Assembly: GCF_006442795.2 (NCBI RefSeq)
Contig: NZ_CP083956.1
Location: 992,001-1,056,000 of the forward strand
Source of the DNA: Mesorhizobium sp. B1-1-8
GTDB lineage: Bacteria; Pseudomonadota; Alphaproteobacteria; Rhizobiales; Rhizobiaceae
Length of the DNA stretch: 64,000 bases
Direction: 5' to 3'
The notes beneath the pieces are model-generated. The model had not been told where the DNA came from and ran no database searches. It saw only the letters and a list, made by a program, of their open reading frames with translations. The position numbers were made by a program, and so were the translations under genes. Numbering within the stretch: position 1 is the stretch's first letter; the number at the start of each line of letters is the position of its first letter. Positions 1-11,807 of the stretch are shown here, piece by piece.

Positions 1-2023
<2,023 letters not shown>

Positions 2024-2233
2024 GGACTGGCTCCAAGGATGGAGAGGATGGGGCTGGCGCAATGATTAGCGTGAAAATGCTGCAGCGCAAACAAAATCGC
2101 GCGTCAATTCAAACGATTTAAATCGCCTGTTTGCGGCAGCAGCGCCCCACCAGCCCGGCCGAGCGTTTGAGAGCACAATCTGCATAGCTTGCGGACCAGG
2201 CCGCCGTCGATCCGTCGGAGTGTTCAGTTAATA

Positions 2234-2261
2234 AAAATGCCCGGCGCTTGCGCCGGGCATT
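2234..2261 (-). terminator. Rho-independent terminator of livJ
   Basis: A 12-base inverted repeat (arms 2236-2247 and 2250-2261, core GCCCGGCGC) is followed on the minus strand by TTTTTATT. It lies about 30 bases past the livJ stop, so it probably ends the liv transcript and insulates pyc. Confidence 0.85.
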
Positions 2262-2290
2262 CCTTTCAAAGTCGGCGTCTGTTTGCCGGC

Positions 2291-3409
2291 TTATTTCTCG
2301 AAGTAGCTGTACTTGCCGTCCTCGCCCTTCTTCCATTCGTAAATGACGTAGTCCGGACGGGTGATGTCGCCCTTGGCGTCATAGCCGATGTCGCCGATGG
2401 CCGTCTTCCACGGGCCGCCGGACTTGATCACTTCGGCAACCTTCTGCGCGTCGTCGGCGGAACCGACCTTGGCGATCGCCTGGGAAATGATCTGCACCGC
2501 GGCATAGGAGTAGAGCGTATAGGCCTCCGGCTCGAAGCCGGCGGCGCGGAACTTCTCGACGACTTGCTTGGCGGCCGGGTTCTTGCGCGGATCCGGAGCG
2601 AAGGTGTTGAGCGTGCCGTTGACGGCGTCGCCGGCGATCGAGGCCAGTTCGTTGGAGACGATGCCGTCACCCGAGAACAGCGGCGCCTTCAGGCCCTGGT
2701 CGGCCGACTGGCGGATGATCAGGCCGGCCTCGGTGTGCAGGCCGCCCCAGTAGATCAGCGTGACGCCGTTTTCCTTCATCTTGGCGATCAGGGCCGAGAA
2801 GTCCTTGTCGCCGACATTGACGCCTTCATACATCACTTCCGTGATGCCGTTGGCATTGAGGTTCTTTTTGGTCTCGTCGGCGAGGCCCTGGCCGTAAGGC
2901 GTCTTGTCGTGGATGATGGCGATCTTGGCGTCCTTGAAGTTCTTGGCGATGTAGTCGCCGGCCACCTTGCCCTGCTGGTCGTCGCGTCCGCAGGTGCGGA
3001 AGGTGTTCCACAGGCCGCGCTCGGTGAGCTTCGGATTGGTCGCCGCCGGCGTCATGACGAGGATGCCGTTCTCGGCATAGACTTCCGACGCGGGAATGGT
3101 CACGCCCGAGTTGAAATGGCCGTCGACGAACTTGACGCCGTCGGCGACGAACTTGTTGGCGACCGAAATGCCCTGCTTGGGGTCGGAGACGTCGTCACCG
3201 ATCTCAAGCTTGAGCTGCTGGCCATTGATGCCGCCCGCCGCGTTGATGTCGGCGACCGCCTGTTCCGCGCCCTTCTGCAACTGCGCGCCGAAGGCGGCGT
3301 TGGGGCCGGTGATCGGGCCGGCGACGCCGATCAGGATGTCGGCCCACGCGCTGCCGCTGAACGCGATGAACGCGGTCAGAGCCACGGCGGACAAGAGTGA
3401 TTTTTTCAT
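2291..3409 (-). CDS. livJ: Branched-chain amino acid ABC transporter, periplasmic substrate-binding protein
   Basis: A 372-residue type I periplasmic binding protein of the Leu/Ile/Val family. It begins with a signal peptide ([23 protein letters not shown], cleavage expected after AWA), and the mature protein starts [20 protein letters not shown], typical of LivJ/LivK. The start at 3409 is preferred over an ATG fifteen bases upstream because GGGAG lies eight bases before it and the signal peptide then begins cleanly. It lies at the 3' end of the liv cluster, separated from the small membrane gene by about 140 bases, so it may also have its own promoter. The true ligand cannot be read from sequence. 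Confidence 0.92.
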   Translation of the reverse strand: MKKSLLSAVALTAFIAFSGSAWADILIGVAGPITGPNAAFGAQLQKGAEQAVADINAAGGINGQQLKLEIGDDVSDPKQGISVANKFVADGVKFVDGHFNSGVTIPASEVYAENGILVMTPAATNPKLTERGLWNTFRTCGRDDQQGKVAGDYIAKNFKDAKIAIIHDKTPYGQGLADETKKNLNANGITEVMYEGVNVGDKDFSALIAKMKENGVTLIYWGGLHTEAGLIIRQSADQGLKAPLFSGDGIVSNELASIAGDAVNGTLNTFAPDPRKNPAAKQVVEKFRAAGFEPEAYTLYSYAAVQIISQAIAKVGSADDAQKVAEVIKSGGPWKTAIGDIGYDAKGDITRPDYVIYEWKKGEDGKYSYFEK

Positions 3410-3547
3410 TGAAAACGCTCCCATTTACGGAGTGGGCGTGGATGATACTTTCATGCGATGCCCACCCTTATCGCAGAAAGCATTGATTGCCGATTTTCAG
3501 GCACTTGTCACGCCGATTCATTCTCGAAACGGCGTTAATCATGACCT

Positions 3548-3892
3548 TCAACCCTTCGGTTTCCAGCTCAACAGGGAAGCTCTTTCGTAGAGCCAATTAT
3601 ACTGTGTGACCATCTGGTTTGTGCGCGTGTATTGATAGCCGAGAAAGCCCAATATCATCAGCACAATGGTGTCGACGATATAGTAGTGCAGCGAGAACAT
3701 CGTGCCGGCGAACAAGGCATGATGGATAAATCTTATGCCGATGCCGAGGCCGAGCATGTAGAAGAACAGGCGAACGTGGGTGCCCCAGGTCTGGGCCACG
3801 GCTTTGCCGGTCATCCATGCCGCCCCGCCGCCGAGCAGCCCGGTGACGAACAGAAAATGCCAGATCGAGGCCTCTTCGTAGAGAATACCCAT
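3548..3892 (-). CDS. Small membrane protein of the liv cluster (DUF6867-like)
   Basis: A 114-residue protein with three likely membrane helices: WHFLFVTGLLGGGAAWMTG, a stretch around LFFYMLGLGIGIRFIHHALF, and YYIVDTIVLMILGFLGY. It ends in a short cytoplasmic-looking tail rich in Tyr and Trp. It starts 15 bases after the livF stop, with AGGGG upstream, so it is almost certainly co-transcribed with the transporter. From memory it resembles the DUF6867 family found beside rhizobial liv genes; that assignment was not checked. Its role is unknown, but position and topology suggest an accessory part of the permease. Confidence 0.75.
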   Translation of the reverse strand: MGILYEEASIWHFLFVTGLLGGGAAWMTGKAVAQTWGTHVRLFFYMLGLGIGIRFIHHALFAGTMFSLHYYIVDTIVLMILGFLGYQYTRTNQMVTQYNWLYERASLLSWKPKG

Positions 3893-3907
3893 GATGATGA
3901 CCCCTGT

Positions 3908-4636
3908 TTAGTGATGGCCGCCTTCGAGATAGGCGGCGCGCACTTCCGGATTGGCGAGCAGCTCCCTGCCGGTGCCGCTCATCGTCACATTGCCGTTGAC
4001 CATGACATAGCCGCGGGTCGCAAGTTTGAGCGCGCCGAAGGCGTTCTGTTCGACCAGGAACACGGTCAGCCCTTGCGTCCTGTTCAACTCGCGGATGGCG
4101 TCGAAGATCTGCTTGACGATCAGCGGCGCCAGGCCCAGCGACGGCTCGTCGAGCAGCAGCAGCTTCGGCCGCGCCATCAGCGCACGCCCTATCGACAGCA
4201 TCTGCTGCTCGCCGCCCGACAGCGTGCCGCCGCGCTGGCCGATGCGTTCCTTCAGCCGCGGGAACAGGGTGAACACCTTCTCGGCATCCTCGTCAAAATG
4301 CTTGAGGTTATCGATGCTGGCGCCCATCTGCAGGTTTTCCATCACCGTCATGCGCGGGAAGATGCGGCGTCCCTCCGGCGACTGGGCGATGCGCATGCGC
4401 GCGATCTCGTGCGTCGGCAACTGGGTGATGTCGGTGCCGGCGAAGGTGATGGAGCCGGCGCGGGCGCGCGGCGCGCCGAAGATGGTCATCATCAGCGTCG
4501 ACTTGCCGGCGCCGTTGGCGCCGATCAGCGCCACGATCTCACCCTGGTTGACGGTGACGTCGACGCCGTTCAGCGCGCGGATGTTGCCGTAATAGGTCTG
4601 GACGCCCTTGATATCGAGCAGCGTTGTCCCGGCCAT
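3908..4636 (-). CDS. livF: Branched-chain amino acid ABC transporter ATP-binding protein LivF
   Basis: A 242-residue ABC ATPase with Walker A GANGAGKST, signature LSGGEQQML, Walker B LLLLDEPSLGLAP and the switch histidine region VFLVEQN. The EQN ending (no H-loop His) is usual for LivF-type subunits. Its ATG overlaps the livG stop in a TAATG arrangement, showing translational coupling. It should pair with LivG on the cytoplasmic face of the LivH/LivM permease. Confidence 0.95.
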   Translation of the reverse strand: MAGTTLLDIKGVQTYYGNIRALNGVDVTVNQGEIVALIGANGAGKSTLMMTIFGAPRARAGSITFAGTDITQLPTHEIARMRIAQSPEGRRIFPRMTVMENLQMGASIDNLKHFDEDAEKVFTLFPRLKERIGQRGGTLSGGEQQMLSIGRALMARPKLLLLDEPSLGLAPLIVKQIFDAIRELNRTQGLTVFLVEQNAFGALKLATRGYVMVNGNVTMSGTGRELLANPEVRAAYLEGGHH

Positions 4637-5760
4637 TATTTCCGCCCTCCGCGCTTGCCGCCCTCGGTTGGTTTTTTCGGAGCTGCTTTTGCCGTGCCGG
4701 ACCTGGCCGCGGGCTTGCCCCCCACGGGCCTGCTCGCTACCGTCGCCGTGCGGGCATCGACCTGGGCTGCTTTCGAGGCGCCCTTCGAGACGGTGACGCG
4801 CTCACCGTCACTGTGGCCGATCGTGTCCGTCACCGGTCCGGCGAGATAGGAAGACGATGAGCCGGGGCCATGCGCGGCATCGGGGCCGGTATCGAGCTGC
4901 TCGATGACGTCCTCGTCGCCGACTTCGGTCAGCACCGTTTCAACTTCCTCGTCGTCGACGCCGAGATAGGCGGCGATGACGCGCGGGTCGGTCCTGACCG
5001 ATTGCGGATTGCCGTCGGAAATCTTGCGCCCATATTCGAGCACGACGACATGGTCGGAAATCTGCATGACCACCGACATATCGTGCTCGATCAACAGGAT
5101 CGAGGTGCCGGTGTTCTTGATGTCGTTCAGCAGCGCGTTGAGCGCGGCCGACTCCTTCGGGTTGAGGCCCGCTGCCGGCTCGTCGAGGCACAGAAGCTCC
5201 GGCCCGGTGCACATGGCGCGCGCGATCTCCAGCCGCCGCTGCGCGCCATAGGGCAGGTCGCCGGCGGGATCGTCGGCGCGGTCGACGAGATTGGCCTTCT
5301 CCAGCCAATGCCTGGCGAGGTCGATCGATTCGGCCGACGCCTGCCGGTAGCTCGGGAAACCGAAAAGGCCAAGCAAGGTATAGCCCGAGGCCTTCATCAG
5401 CTTGTTATGCTGGGCGACCAAAAGGTTCTCGAGCAGCGTCATGCCCGAAAACAGGCGGATGTTCTGGAAGGTGCGCGCCACATTGGCGCGCGCCGGAATC
5501 TCGTGGTTGGGCAGGCGCTCGAGCAGGAAGGTCGAGCCGTCCCGCTTGTTAAGCGTGATCATGCCTTCAGTCGGCTTGTAGAAGCCGGTGATGCAATTGA
5601 ACACCGTGGTCTTGCCGGCGCCGTTCGGCCCGATCAGCGCGGTGATCTCGCCGCGCCTGGCCTGGAAGGACAGGTCGCCGATGGCGACCAGGCCGCCGAA
5701 CTTCATCGACAGGTGCTCGACCTGCAGGATGATATCACCTGCGGAAGCTTGCGCGCTCAT
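4636..5760 (-). CDS. livG: Branched-chain amino acid ABC transporter ATP-binding protein LivG with long C-terminal tail
   Basis: A 374-residue ABC ATPase: Walker [10 protein letters not shown] (residues 44-52), signature-like [14 protein letters not shown] (169-), Walker B LLCLDEP (189-195), switch His226 and the LivG ending VIAAYLG near 267. LivG proteins usually stop there. This one continues about 105 residues: first acidic ([21 protein letters not shown]), then Ser/Gly, then Ala/Lys/Arg-rich and probably disordered. The start at 5760 overlaps the livM stop as TGATG; a longer in-frame reading is possible but would bury this coupling. The core call is secure; the purpose of the tail is unknown. 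Confidence 0.93.
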   Translation of the reverse strand: MSAQASAGDIILQVEHLSMKFGGLVAIGDLSFQARRGEITALIGPNGAGKTTVFNCITGFYKPTEGMITLNKRDGSTFLLERLPNHEIPARANVARTFQNIRLFSGMTLLENLLVAQHNKLMKASGYTLLGLFGFPSYRQASAESIDLARHWLEKANLVDRADDPAGDLPYGAQRRLEIARAMCTGPELLCLDEPAAGLNPKESAALNALLNDIKNTGTSILLIEHDMSVVMQISDHVVVLEYGRKISDGNPQSVRTDPRVIAAYLGVDDEEVETVLTEVGDEDVIEQLDTGPDAAHGPGSSSSYLAGPVTDTIGHSDGERVTVSKGASKAAQVDARTATVASRPVGGKPAARSGTAKAAPKKPTEGGKRGGRK

Positions 5761-7187
5761 CAGCCGTGGCCCTCCTTGGTGAAGGAGCTCGAGACCGCTC
5801 TTCGCTTCTTCAGGAAGGCCGTCGGCTCCCGGCTGCCGACAAAGCCGCGCGGCTTCCACAGCATGACGATCACCATGGCCATGCCGAACAGAAGCATGCG
5901 GTAGAGTTCAGGTGTGAAATCGGGCCCGAAGCCCGGAATGATCGTGGTGTTGCCCCATCTCAGGCCCGTCTTGAGGAAATCCAGCTCGCGCAGAATCTCT
6001 GTGCCTCCGATCATCACTGCCGCCGCCACGGCGATGCCGCCCAGCGAACCCATGCCGCCAAGCACCACGATGGCCAGCACGATCGCCGATTCCAGGAAGA
6101 CGAAGGATTCGGGGCTGACGAAGCCTTGCCGGGCGGCGAAGAACGAGCCGGCGAAGCCGCCGAACATGGCGCCGGTGGCAAAAGCCGTCAGCTTGGTTGT
6201 GGTGGTGTTGATGCCGAGCGAACGGCAGGCGATCTCGTCCTCGCGCAGCGCTTCCCAGGCACGGCCGACCGGCAGGCGGCGCAGCCTAATGGTGACGAAG
6301 GCGGTGAGAAGGCAGAGCAGCAGGATCAGGTAGTAAAGGAAGATCTTGTAATAGGCGCCCGACTGGGCAATGCCCAACACCTTCGAGATATAGTTCGGAT
6401 CCGAGATGTTGAACGACATCAGGCCGAAGAAGGAAACCTTCGGAATGCCGGAAATGCCGGCCGAACCGTTGGTCACCTCGCGCCAGTTGATCAGCACGAG
6501 GCGAATGATCTCGCCGAAAGCCAGCGTGACGATCGCCAGATAGTCGCCGCGCAATCTCAGCACCGGAAAGCCGAGCATCACGCCCCAGAAGGCGGCCATG
6601 GCGCCAGCCGCGGGCAACAGGATCCAGAACGAAAGGCCGAAATGCGTGCCGAGCAGGGCGTAGGCATAGGCGCCGACGGCATAGAACGCGACATAGCCGA
6701 GATCGAGCAGGCCGGCGAGGCCGACGACGATGTTGAGCCCCCAGGCCAGCATCACATAGATCAGGATCTGGATGCCGAAATTATCGACCCATTTCAGCGA
6801 TCCCTGGAAGCCGAAGGCGAGCACCATCGCCACCGGGTAGAGAAAAAGGACGAGCAAGCCGATCGTGTTGAAGTTGCGGCGCAGCAAGCCGGGCTCCACC
6901 GCTGCCACCGCTGGAGCCGCGGCTTTTTCGGCCTTCGACCGCTCCATCGCCGGAACGGCATAAGCGACATAGAGGAACCGGCCGACAGCGACTGCGGCGA
7001 CCACCAAGGCCAGCAGGCCCCAGCGCTGCACCAGGATCAGTTCGTTGCTGATGTTCTGGTCGGTCCTGAGACCAATGAACAGCACGAACAGGCCGAGCGC
7101 GATGGCGCCGGCATAGAGCGCTTCGCGCAAAGCGCGCTGCATTGGAGTAGCGACGGCCTGGCGATCCGGAGACACTGTAACGGCCAT
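5760..7187 (-). CDS. livM: Branched-chain amino acid ABC transporter permease LivM
   Basis: A 475-residue inner-membrane permease. The conserved LivM core is clear ([64 protein letters not shown]). It carries about 130 residues before the core with two or three extra predicted helices, a feature of long-form LivM proteins. It begins four bases after the livH stop. It forms the channel with LivH and is powered by LivG/LivF. Confidence 0.95.
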   Translation of the reverse strand: MAVTVSPDRQAVATPMQRALREALYAGAIALGLFVLFIGLRTDQNISNELILVQRWGLLALVVAAVAVGRFLYVAYAVPAMERSKAEKAAAPAVAAVEPGLLRRNFNTIGLLVLFLYPVAMVLAFGFQGSLKWVDNFGIQILIYVMLAWGLNIVVGLAGLLDLGYVAFYAVGAYAYALLGTHFGLSFWILLPAAGAMAAFWGVMLGFPVLRLRGDYLAIVTLAFGEIIRLVLINWREVTNGSAGISGIPKVSFFGLMSFNISDPNYISKVLGIAQSGAYYKIFLYYLILLLCLLTAFVTIRLRRLPVGRAWEALREDEIACRSLGINTTTTKLTAFATGAMFGGFAGSFFAARQGFVSPESFVFLESAIVLAIVVLGGMGSLGGIAVAAAVMIGGTEILRELDFLKTGLRWGNTTIIPGFGPDFTPELYRMLLFGMAMVIVMLWKPRGFVGSREPTAFLKKRRAVSSSFTKEGHG

Positions 7188-7191
7188 GAGA

Positions 7192-8094
7192 TCAGACCTT
7201 TTCGACTTCAGGCCGGCCCAGAATGCCGGAGGGAAGGAAGATCAGCACGATGGCCAGGATCGAGAAGGCGGCGACGTCCTTGTAGTCGATCGAGAAATAG
7301 GCCGACCACATGCTTTCGATGAAGCCGATCAGGAGCCCGCCGAGCACGGCGCCCGGCAGCGAGCCGATGCCGCCGAGCACCGCAGCCGTGAAGGCCTTCA
7401 CGCCCGGCACGAAGCCGTCGGAAAACACCACCACGCCGTAATACATCAGGAACAGCGTGCCGGCGACGGCGGCAAGGGCAGCACCCATGATGAAGGTGAT
7501 GGAGATGGTGCGGTCGACATCGACGCCGAGCAGCGCCGCCATCTTGCGGTCCTGCTCGCAGGCGCGCTGCGCCCGTCCGAGCGCGGTTCTGTTGACGAGG
7601 TACCAGAAGATCGCCAGCAGCGCGGCGGTGACCAGCACGATGATGATCTGCTTCAGCGAAACGCTGATGCCGTCGATCGTGTAGACCTGGCTGACCATCG
7701 GCGGGATCGGCTTGTTGCGCGGTCCTTGCGTGACCTGCACGAAATTGGACAGCGCGATCGACATGCCGATGGCAGTGATCAGCGGCGCCAGCCGGAACGA
7801 TCCGCGCAGCGGCCGGTAGGCCACCTTCTCGATCGTCCAGTTATAAAGGCTGGTCAGAAGCATCGCCACGATCATCATGATCAGAAGCGCCACCACGATC
7901 GGGAGCGAGTAAAACAGCGCGCCGAGGATGAGGAAAACGATGAGTGCTGTGAAGGCGCCGACCATGAAGATGTCGCCATGGGCGAAATTGATCATGCCGA
8001 TGATGCCGTAGACCATCGTGTAGCCGATTGCGATCAGCCCATAGATAGATCCCAGCGTCAGCCCATTGATAAGCTGCTGGACGAAGTACTGCAT
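7192..8094 (-). CDS. livH: Branched-chain amino acid ABC transporter permease LivH
   Basis: A 300-residue inner-membrane permease starting [20 protein letters not shown], the classic LivH N-terminus, with [15 protein letters not shown], the coupling region [20 protein letters not shown] and [15 protein letters not shown]. It is the first gene of the liv operon (livH-M-G-F-small membrane protein-livJ). The 337-base gap upstream must hold the operon promoter. Confidence 0.96.
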   Translation of the reverse strand: MQYFVQQLINGLTLGSIYGLIAIGYTMVYGIIGMINFAHGDIFMVGAFTALIVFLILGALFYSLPIVVALLIMMIVAMLLTSLYNWTIEKVAYRPLRGSFRLAPLITAIGMSIALSNFVQVTQGPRNKPIPPMVSQVYTIDGISVSLKQIIIVLVTAALLAIFWYLVNRTALGRAQRACEQDRKMAALLGVDVDRTISITFIMGAALAAVAGTLFLMYYGVVVFSDGFVPGVKAFTAAVLGGIGSLPGAVLGGLLIGFIESMWSAYFSIDYKDVAAFSILAIVLIFLPSGILGRPEVEKV

Positions 8095-8431
8095 ATTTAC
8101 GCGGCTCCCCTGGAATGTCGCCTTTTGGGTCGCATTCCTTTTCGTATTTCCCCTAGTCGTAAAGTTTCGAGGCCGGATTGCAACGTGATTTTTTCAATCG
8201 CCCCGCGCGTTTTGGAAGCGCGCCGCCCGATTGCCCGTTTTTTGCCGCCCGACCCCTGGACTATCGCGGACCCTATCATTGGCACAACGCAATGTCTTTG
8301 ACGATTCAGCCATATAATGCGCGCCGTTTCGAAGAAATCGCCGTCAAAATTAGGTGAAGAGGCGATTCCTTGCACCAAAGAGGGGTGTCCATTTTTCGCG
8401 AAGCGCCTTCCCCAGAGTCAGGTTGTGACGG
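8095..8431. other. Intergenic region upstream of livH
   Basis: A gap of 337 bases with no convincing gene. It must contain the livH promoter on the minus strand; TTGCAA followed about 16 bases later by TACGAC is a weak candidate. I see no clear terminator for the hydroxyproline operon that reads toward it, so read-through into liv is possible. Confidence 0.4.
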
Positions 8432-9433
8432 CTACGTGACAATAAATCCATGCGCGAAGGGGTCACGCTCGTCGATGAAAATGGTGTTCAACCCGGTCAT
8501 GCGCGCCCAGCCACCGATCGACGGAATGATGGCCGGCTTGCCGGCCACGCTGACCTCTTTTTCGATCCTGCCTTTGAACAGCGAGCCGATGATCGATTCA
8601 TGCACGAAGCTGTCGCCGGCCTTGAGCTTGCCCTTGGCGTGGAGCTGCGCCATGCGCGCCGAGGTGCCGGTGCCGCAGGGCGAGCGGTCGATCGCCTTGT
8701 CGCCGTAGAAGACGGCGTTGCGCGCATCGGCTTCGGCATCTCTGGGCTTGCCGGTCCACAGCATGTGCGACAGCCGGTTGATGCCCGGGTTCTCCGGATG
8801 CACGAACGAGTATTTCTCGTTGAGGCGCTGCCGCACCACCGGGCTCCAGGCGATGAGATCGCCGGCCGAATGGTCGGCCATGTCGCGGTAGTTCTCCTGC
8901 GGCTCGACGATGGCGTAGAAATTGCCGCCATAGGCGACGTCGACGCTGATCTCGCCGAGCACGGGACACTCCACCGTCAGCGCTTCGGCATAAAGGAAGG
9001 ACGGCACGTTGGTGATGCGCACCTCCTCGACATACTCGCCGATCTGTTTGTATTCGGCGACGACCAGCCCGGCCGGCGTATCGAGCCTGAGCACGCCCGG
9101 CGTTTTCGGCTTCACCAGCCCATGCTCAATCGCCATCGTGACCGTGCCGATGGTGCCGTGGCCGCACATCGGCAGGCAGCCCGAAGTCTCGATGAACAGG
9201 ATAGCGATGTCGCAGTCCTCGCGCGTCGGCGGATAGAGGATCGAGCCCGACATCACGTCGTGGCCGCGCGGCTCGAACATCAGCCCGGTGCGGATCCAGT
9301 CATATTCCGCCAGGAAATGCGCCCGCCGCTCCATCATCGTCGCGCCTTCGAGCAACGGCCCGCCGCCGGCGACCAGTCTGACCGGATTGCCGCAGGTATG
9401 GCCGTCGATGCAGAAGAAGGATTTTTTGGCCAT
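8432..9433 (-). CDS. 4-hydroxyproline 2-epimerase (proline racemase family)
   Basis: A 333-residue member of the proline racemase fold that should interconvert trans-4-hydroxy-L-proline and cis-4-hydroxy-D-proline. Both catalytic cysteines are present: Cys90 in MCGHGTIG and Cys253 in DRSPCGTGTSARM. The Cys/Cys pair argues against the related trans-3-hydroxyproline dehydratase, in which one Cys is replaced. The gene is last in the operon with the D-hydroxyproline dehydrogenase and deaminase genes, which supports hydroxyproline rather than proline as substrate. A short repeat element lies between it and the dehydrogenase gene. In other rhizobia this gene is called hypF or hypRE. Confidence 0.9.
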   Translation of the reverse strand: MAKKSFFCIDGHTCGNPVRLVAGGGPLLEGATMMERRAHFLAEYDWIRTGLMFEPRGHDVMSGSILYPPTREDCDIAILFIETSGCLPMCGHGTIGTVTMAIEHGLVKPKTPGVLRLDTPAGLVVAEYKQIGEYVEEVRITNVPSFLYAEALTVECPVLGEISVDVAYGGNFYAIVEPQENYRDMADHSAGDLIAWSPVVRQRLNEKYSFVHPENPGINRLSHMLWTGKPRDAEADARNAVFYGDKAIDRSPCGTGTSARMAQLHAKGKLKAGDSFVHESIIGSLFKGRIEKEVSVAGKPAIIPSIGGWARMTGLNTIFIDERDPFAHGFIVT

Positions 9434-9442
9434 GATGCTTCC

Positions 9443-9504
9443 TAGAGCAATTTCAGGAAAAGTGTGAAGCGGTTTTCCGTCTGGAATTGCGTCAAAACAA
9501 AGAG
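9443..9504 (+). repeat. Family A intergenic repeat, copy 1
   Basis: About 60 bases beginning TAGAGCAATTTCAGGAAAAG and ending near GTCAAAACAAAGAG. Close copies occur at 26276-26336, 42856-42919 and, inverted, at 30061-30120. It separates the epimerase and dehydrogenase genes. Confidence 0.85.
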
Positions 9505-9508
9505 AATG

Positions 9509-10756
9509 TCAGAACCGCTGCGGGCTGAAAGGGGCGAGATCGAGCGGCGGAGTCTGCCCCAGGACGATGTCGCGGATCAACCGCCCGGTCGCCGCCGACT
9601 GGGTCAGGCCGAGATGGCCGTGACCGAAGGCATAGAAGATATTCGGCGCCCGCGCCGCGCCGATGACCGGCAGCGAATCCGGCAGCGACGGGCGATAGCC
9701 CATCCATTCGCGGCCGCCTGACGGGTCGAGCCCGGGCAGGAAGCGCCGGGCCTTTTCCAGCATGGCTTTCGAGCGGTCGAAATTGGGCGGCCGCGAAAGG
9801 CCGCCGAGCTCGACGGCGCCGCCGATGCGCAAGCCTGTCTCCAGCGGCGTGATGACGAAACCATGGCCGCCAAAGATCAGCATCCGCTTCACGTCGAAGG
9901 CCGAGACCGGCAGCGTTGTGTTGTAGCCGCGCTCGGTCTCCAGCGGGATGCGGTCGCCAAGATTTCGGGCCAGAAGATGCGACCATGCGCCGGCGGCGAT
10001 GACGACCTGTCTCGCAGTCCGCGTCGTGCCGTCGGCAAGCACGATCGCCGCCCCATTCGTTCCGGCCTCGACGTGCTCGACCCGCGCCTTTTCGAAGCGG
10101 GCGCCGAGCCGCTCGGCATAGGCCCAGACCGCCTTGCCGAGCAGTTTCGGGTCGGCAACCGTCTTCCAGCCCGGCACGAAGGTTGCCTTGACGAAGCGCG
10201 GCGACAGGCCCGGCTGCAAGCCTGCCATCTCGTCGCCTTCGACATGGCGAAAGCCGATGCCGAAACGCTCGCGCGCCGCCCAGCCCGGCAGCGAGGCGCG
10301 GAACTCCGTCTCGCTCTCGTAAAGTTCCAGCGAGCCGTCCTCGCGCAGCATCGGCCTTGTGCCGGAGCGGCCGAGCAGATCCATCCATTCGGCCTCGGCG
10401 AGCTTCATCATGCCGGCCTGCGCCGCCAGGCCCGCCTCGTAGTGTTTTGTGGCTCCTGCCCGCCGGAAACGGATCAGCCAGGGCAGAAGCTTCGGCAGGT
10501 AGGCGGGCGGGATGGCGAGCGGGCCGAGCGGGTCGGCCAGCCATTTCGGCAATTGCCGCATCATCCCCTTATGCGCCAGCGGCAGCACGTCGGAAAAGGC
10601 GAAGGCGGCCGCGTTGCCGGAACTCGTCTCCTCGCAGATGCCGGTGCGGTCGAAGACAGTGACGCTGCGCCCCGCCTCGGCGACACGGGCAGCGGCGCAG
10701 ATGCCGACGATGCCGCCGCCGACGATGGCGACGTCAATGCCAGGATTGTTATTCAT
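9509..10756 (-). CDS. FAD-dependent D-amino acid (probably D-hydroxyproline) dehydrogenase
   Basis: A 415-residue DadA-type oxidoreductase with an N-terminal FAD motif (VAIVGGGIVGICAAARVAEAG) and the C-terminal family ending GHGHLGLTQSAATGRLI. By context it should oxidise cis-4-hydroxy-D-proline to pyrroline-4-hydroxy-2-carboxylate, passing electrons to the respiratory chain. I start it at ATG 10756, directly before the FAD motif; a longer frame upstream codes for no recognisable protein. The deaminase gene lies 55 bases upstream on the same strand. It differs clearly from the second DadA-like protein at 16422-17678, which pairs with alanine racemase. Confidence 0.87.
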   Translation of the reverse strand: MNNNPGIDVAIVGGGIVGICAAARVAEAGRSVTVFDRTGICEETSSGNAAAFAFSDVLPLAHKGMMRQLPKWLADPLGPLAIPPAYLPKLLPWLIRFRRAGATKHYEAGLAAQAGMMKLAEAEWMDLLGRSGTRPMLREDGSLELYESETEFRASLPGWAARERFGIGFRHVEGDEMAGLQPGLSPRFVKATFVPGWKTVADPKLLGKAVWAYAERLGARFEKARVEHVEAGTNGAAIVLADGTTRTARQVVIAAGAWSHLLARNLGDRIPLETERGYNTTLPVSAFDVKRMLIFGGHGFVITPLETGLRIGGAVELGGLSRPPNFDRSKAMLEKARRFLPGLDPSGGREWMGYRPSLPDSLPVIGAARAPNIFYAFGHGHLGLTQSAATGRLIRDIVLGQTPPLDLAPFSPQRF

Positions 10757-10811
10757 GGCTGCGCGCTGTGCTGCATGCCCCGAACCTCGTCCTGCCTCGG
10801 CATAGCAACCC

Positions 10812-11705
10812 TTAGTACTGCGGCAGCGTCGGCCGCGCCGCCAATGCATCCTTGACGATCTTCTCCACCGCCTTGCGGCGCTCGCCTGACAAAGGCTGGC
10901 GCGGCATGCGGACGCGGTCATTGCTGTCGATCGCCAGCACTTCGGCAAGCTTGATGTTCTGGACCAGATAGGTCGAGACATCGAGATCGAGCAGCGGCCG
11001 GAACCAGCGGTAGATGGCAAGCGCCTCCTCGCGCCGCCCGTGCTTCATCAGCTGATAGATGGCGACCGTCTCGCGCGGGAAGGCCGTCACCAGCCCGGCC
11101 ACCCAGCCGACGGCGCCGACCGACAGCGCCTCGAAGGCGAGGTTGTCGACGCCGGTGAACAGGTCGTAGCGGTCGCCGAATCGGTTGATGATCTCGGTCG
11201 AGCGGCGGATATCGTCGCAGGATTCCTTGATGGCGACGAAGCGCTTGTCGGAGGCCAGCTCTTCCATCATGTCGACGGTGACGTCGACGCGATAGGCAAG
11301 GCGGTTGGAATAGATCATGACCGGCAGGTCGCCGGCTTCAGCCACGGCCCGGAGCGCCGCCACCGTCTCTTGGCGGTCGGTGTGGTAGATCGGGCTCGGC
11401 ACCACCATCAGGCCGTCGGCGCCTTCCCTGGCGGCGCGGCGCGCGATGCTCGCGGCCTCGCGAGTGCCGGGCTCGTTGACGGTCAACAGCACCGGCTTGC
11501 CGCCGGCGACCTTCTGCGCCGTCTTCAGCACCTCGATCTTCTCGTCATGCGACAGCATCGGCCCTTCGCCGAGCGAGCCGCAGACGATGATGCCGTCGCA
11601 TTTGGCCTTCATCTGCAGGCCGAAGCAGCGCTCCATCTCGGCATGATCGAGACGGTCATCCTCGGTGAATTTGGTGGTGACTGCTGGGAAAACTCCGGTC
11701 CACAT
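10812..11705 (-). CDS. Pyrroline-4-hydroxy-2-carboxylate deaminase (dihydrodipicolinate synthase family)
   Basis: A 297-residue TIM-barrel lyase of the DapA/NanA family. The Schiff-base lysine is in VAIKESCDD, and the phosphate-loop equivalent reads GSLGEGP rather than the GTTGE of true DapA. Between a hydroxyproline dehydrogenase and epimerase it should deaminate pyrroline-4-hydroxy-2-carboxylate to 2-oxoglutarate semialdehyde. First gene of the operon: ATG at 11705 with GGAG ten bases upstream. An operator-like site begins about 16 bases before the start codon, placing the operon under the divergent GntR regulator. Confidence 0.88.
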   Translation of the reverse strand: MWTGVFPAVTTKFTEDDRLDHAEMERCFGLQMKAKCDGIIVCGSLGEGPMLSHDEKIEVLKTAQKVAGGKPVLLTVNEPGTREAASIARRAAREGADGLMVVPSPIYHTDRQETVAALRAVAEAGDLPVMIYSNRLAYRVDVTVDMMEELASDKRFVAIKESCDDIRRSTEIINRFGDRYDLFTGVDNLAFEALSVGAVGWVAGLVTAFPRETVAIYQLMKHGRREEALAIYRWFRPLLDLDVSTYLVQNIKLAEVLAIDSNDRVRMPRQPLSGERRKAVEKIVKDALAARPTLPQY

Positions 11706-11719
11706 GGTCGTTGCTCCAT

Positions 11720-11742
11720 CTGATATATCAGTGGTATATTTG
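11720..11742. promoter_or_regulatory. Operator-like site 1 of the hydroxyproline region
   Basis: CTGATATATCAGTGGTATATTT contains the perfect palindrome TGATATATCA (11721-11730). It sits just upstream of the ribosome-binding site of the deaminase gene. Read on the opposite strand, the second site at 11776-11797 has nearly the same composite sequence. Confidence 0.65.
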
Positions 11743-11775
11743 TTCGAAAATCCACTGTCAATATGGATTCAGCCA

Positions 11776-11797
11776 TGATATATCACAAATATATCAG
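11776..11797. promoter_or_regulatory. Operator-like site 2 of the hydroxyproline region
   Basis: TGATATATCACAAATATATCAG repeats the palindrome TGATATATCA (11776-11785) exactly 55 bases from the first. It ends at the AGGAG that serves the GntR start, so a bound protein could block translation or transcription of its own gene. Confidence 0.65.
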
Positions 11798-11807
11798 GAG
11801 CGGCCCT

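Noticed and set aside
8279..8300. TGGCAC near 8280 as a sigma-54 promoter
   Set aside because: The -12 element TTGC is missing at the required spacing and no gene starts suitably downstream.
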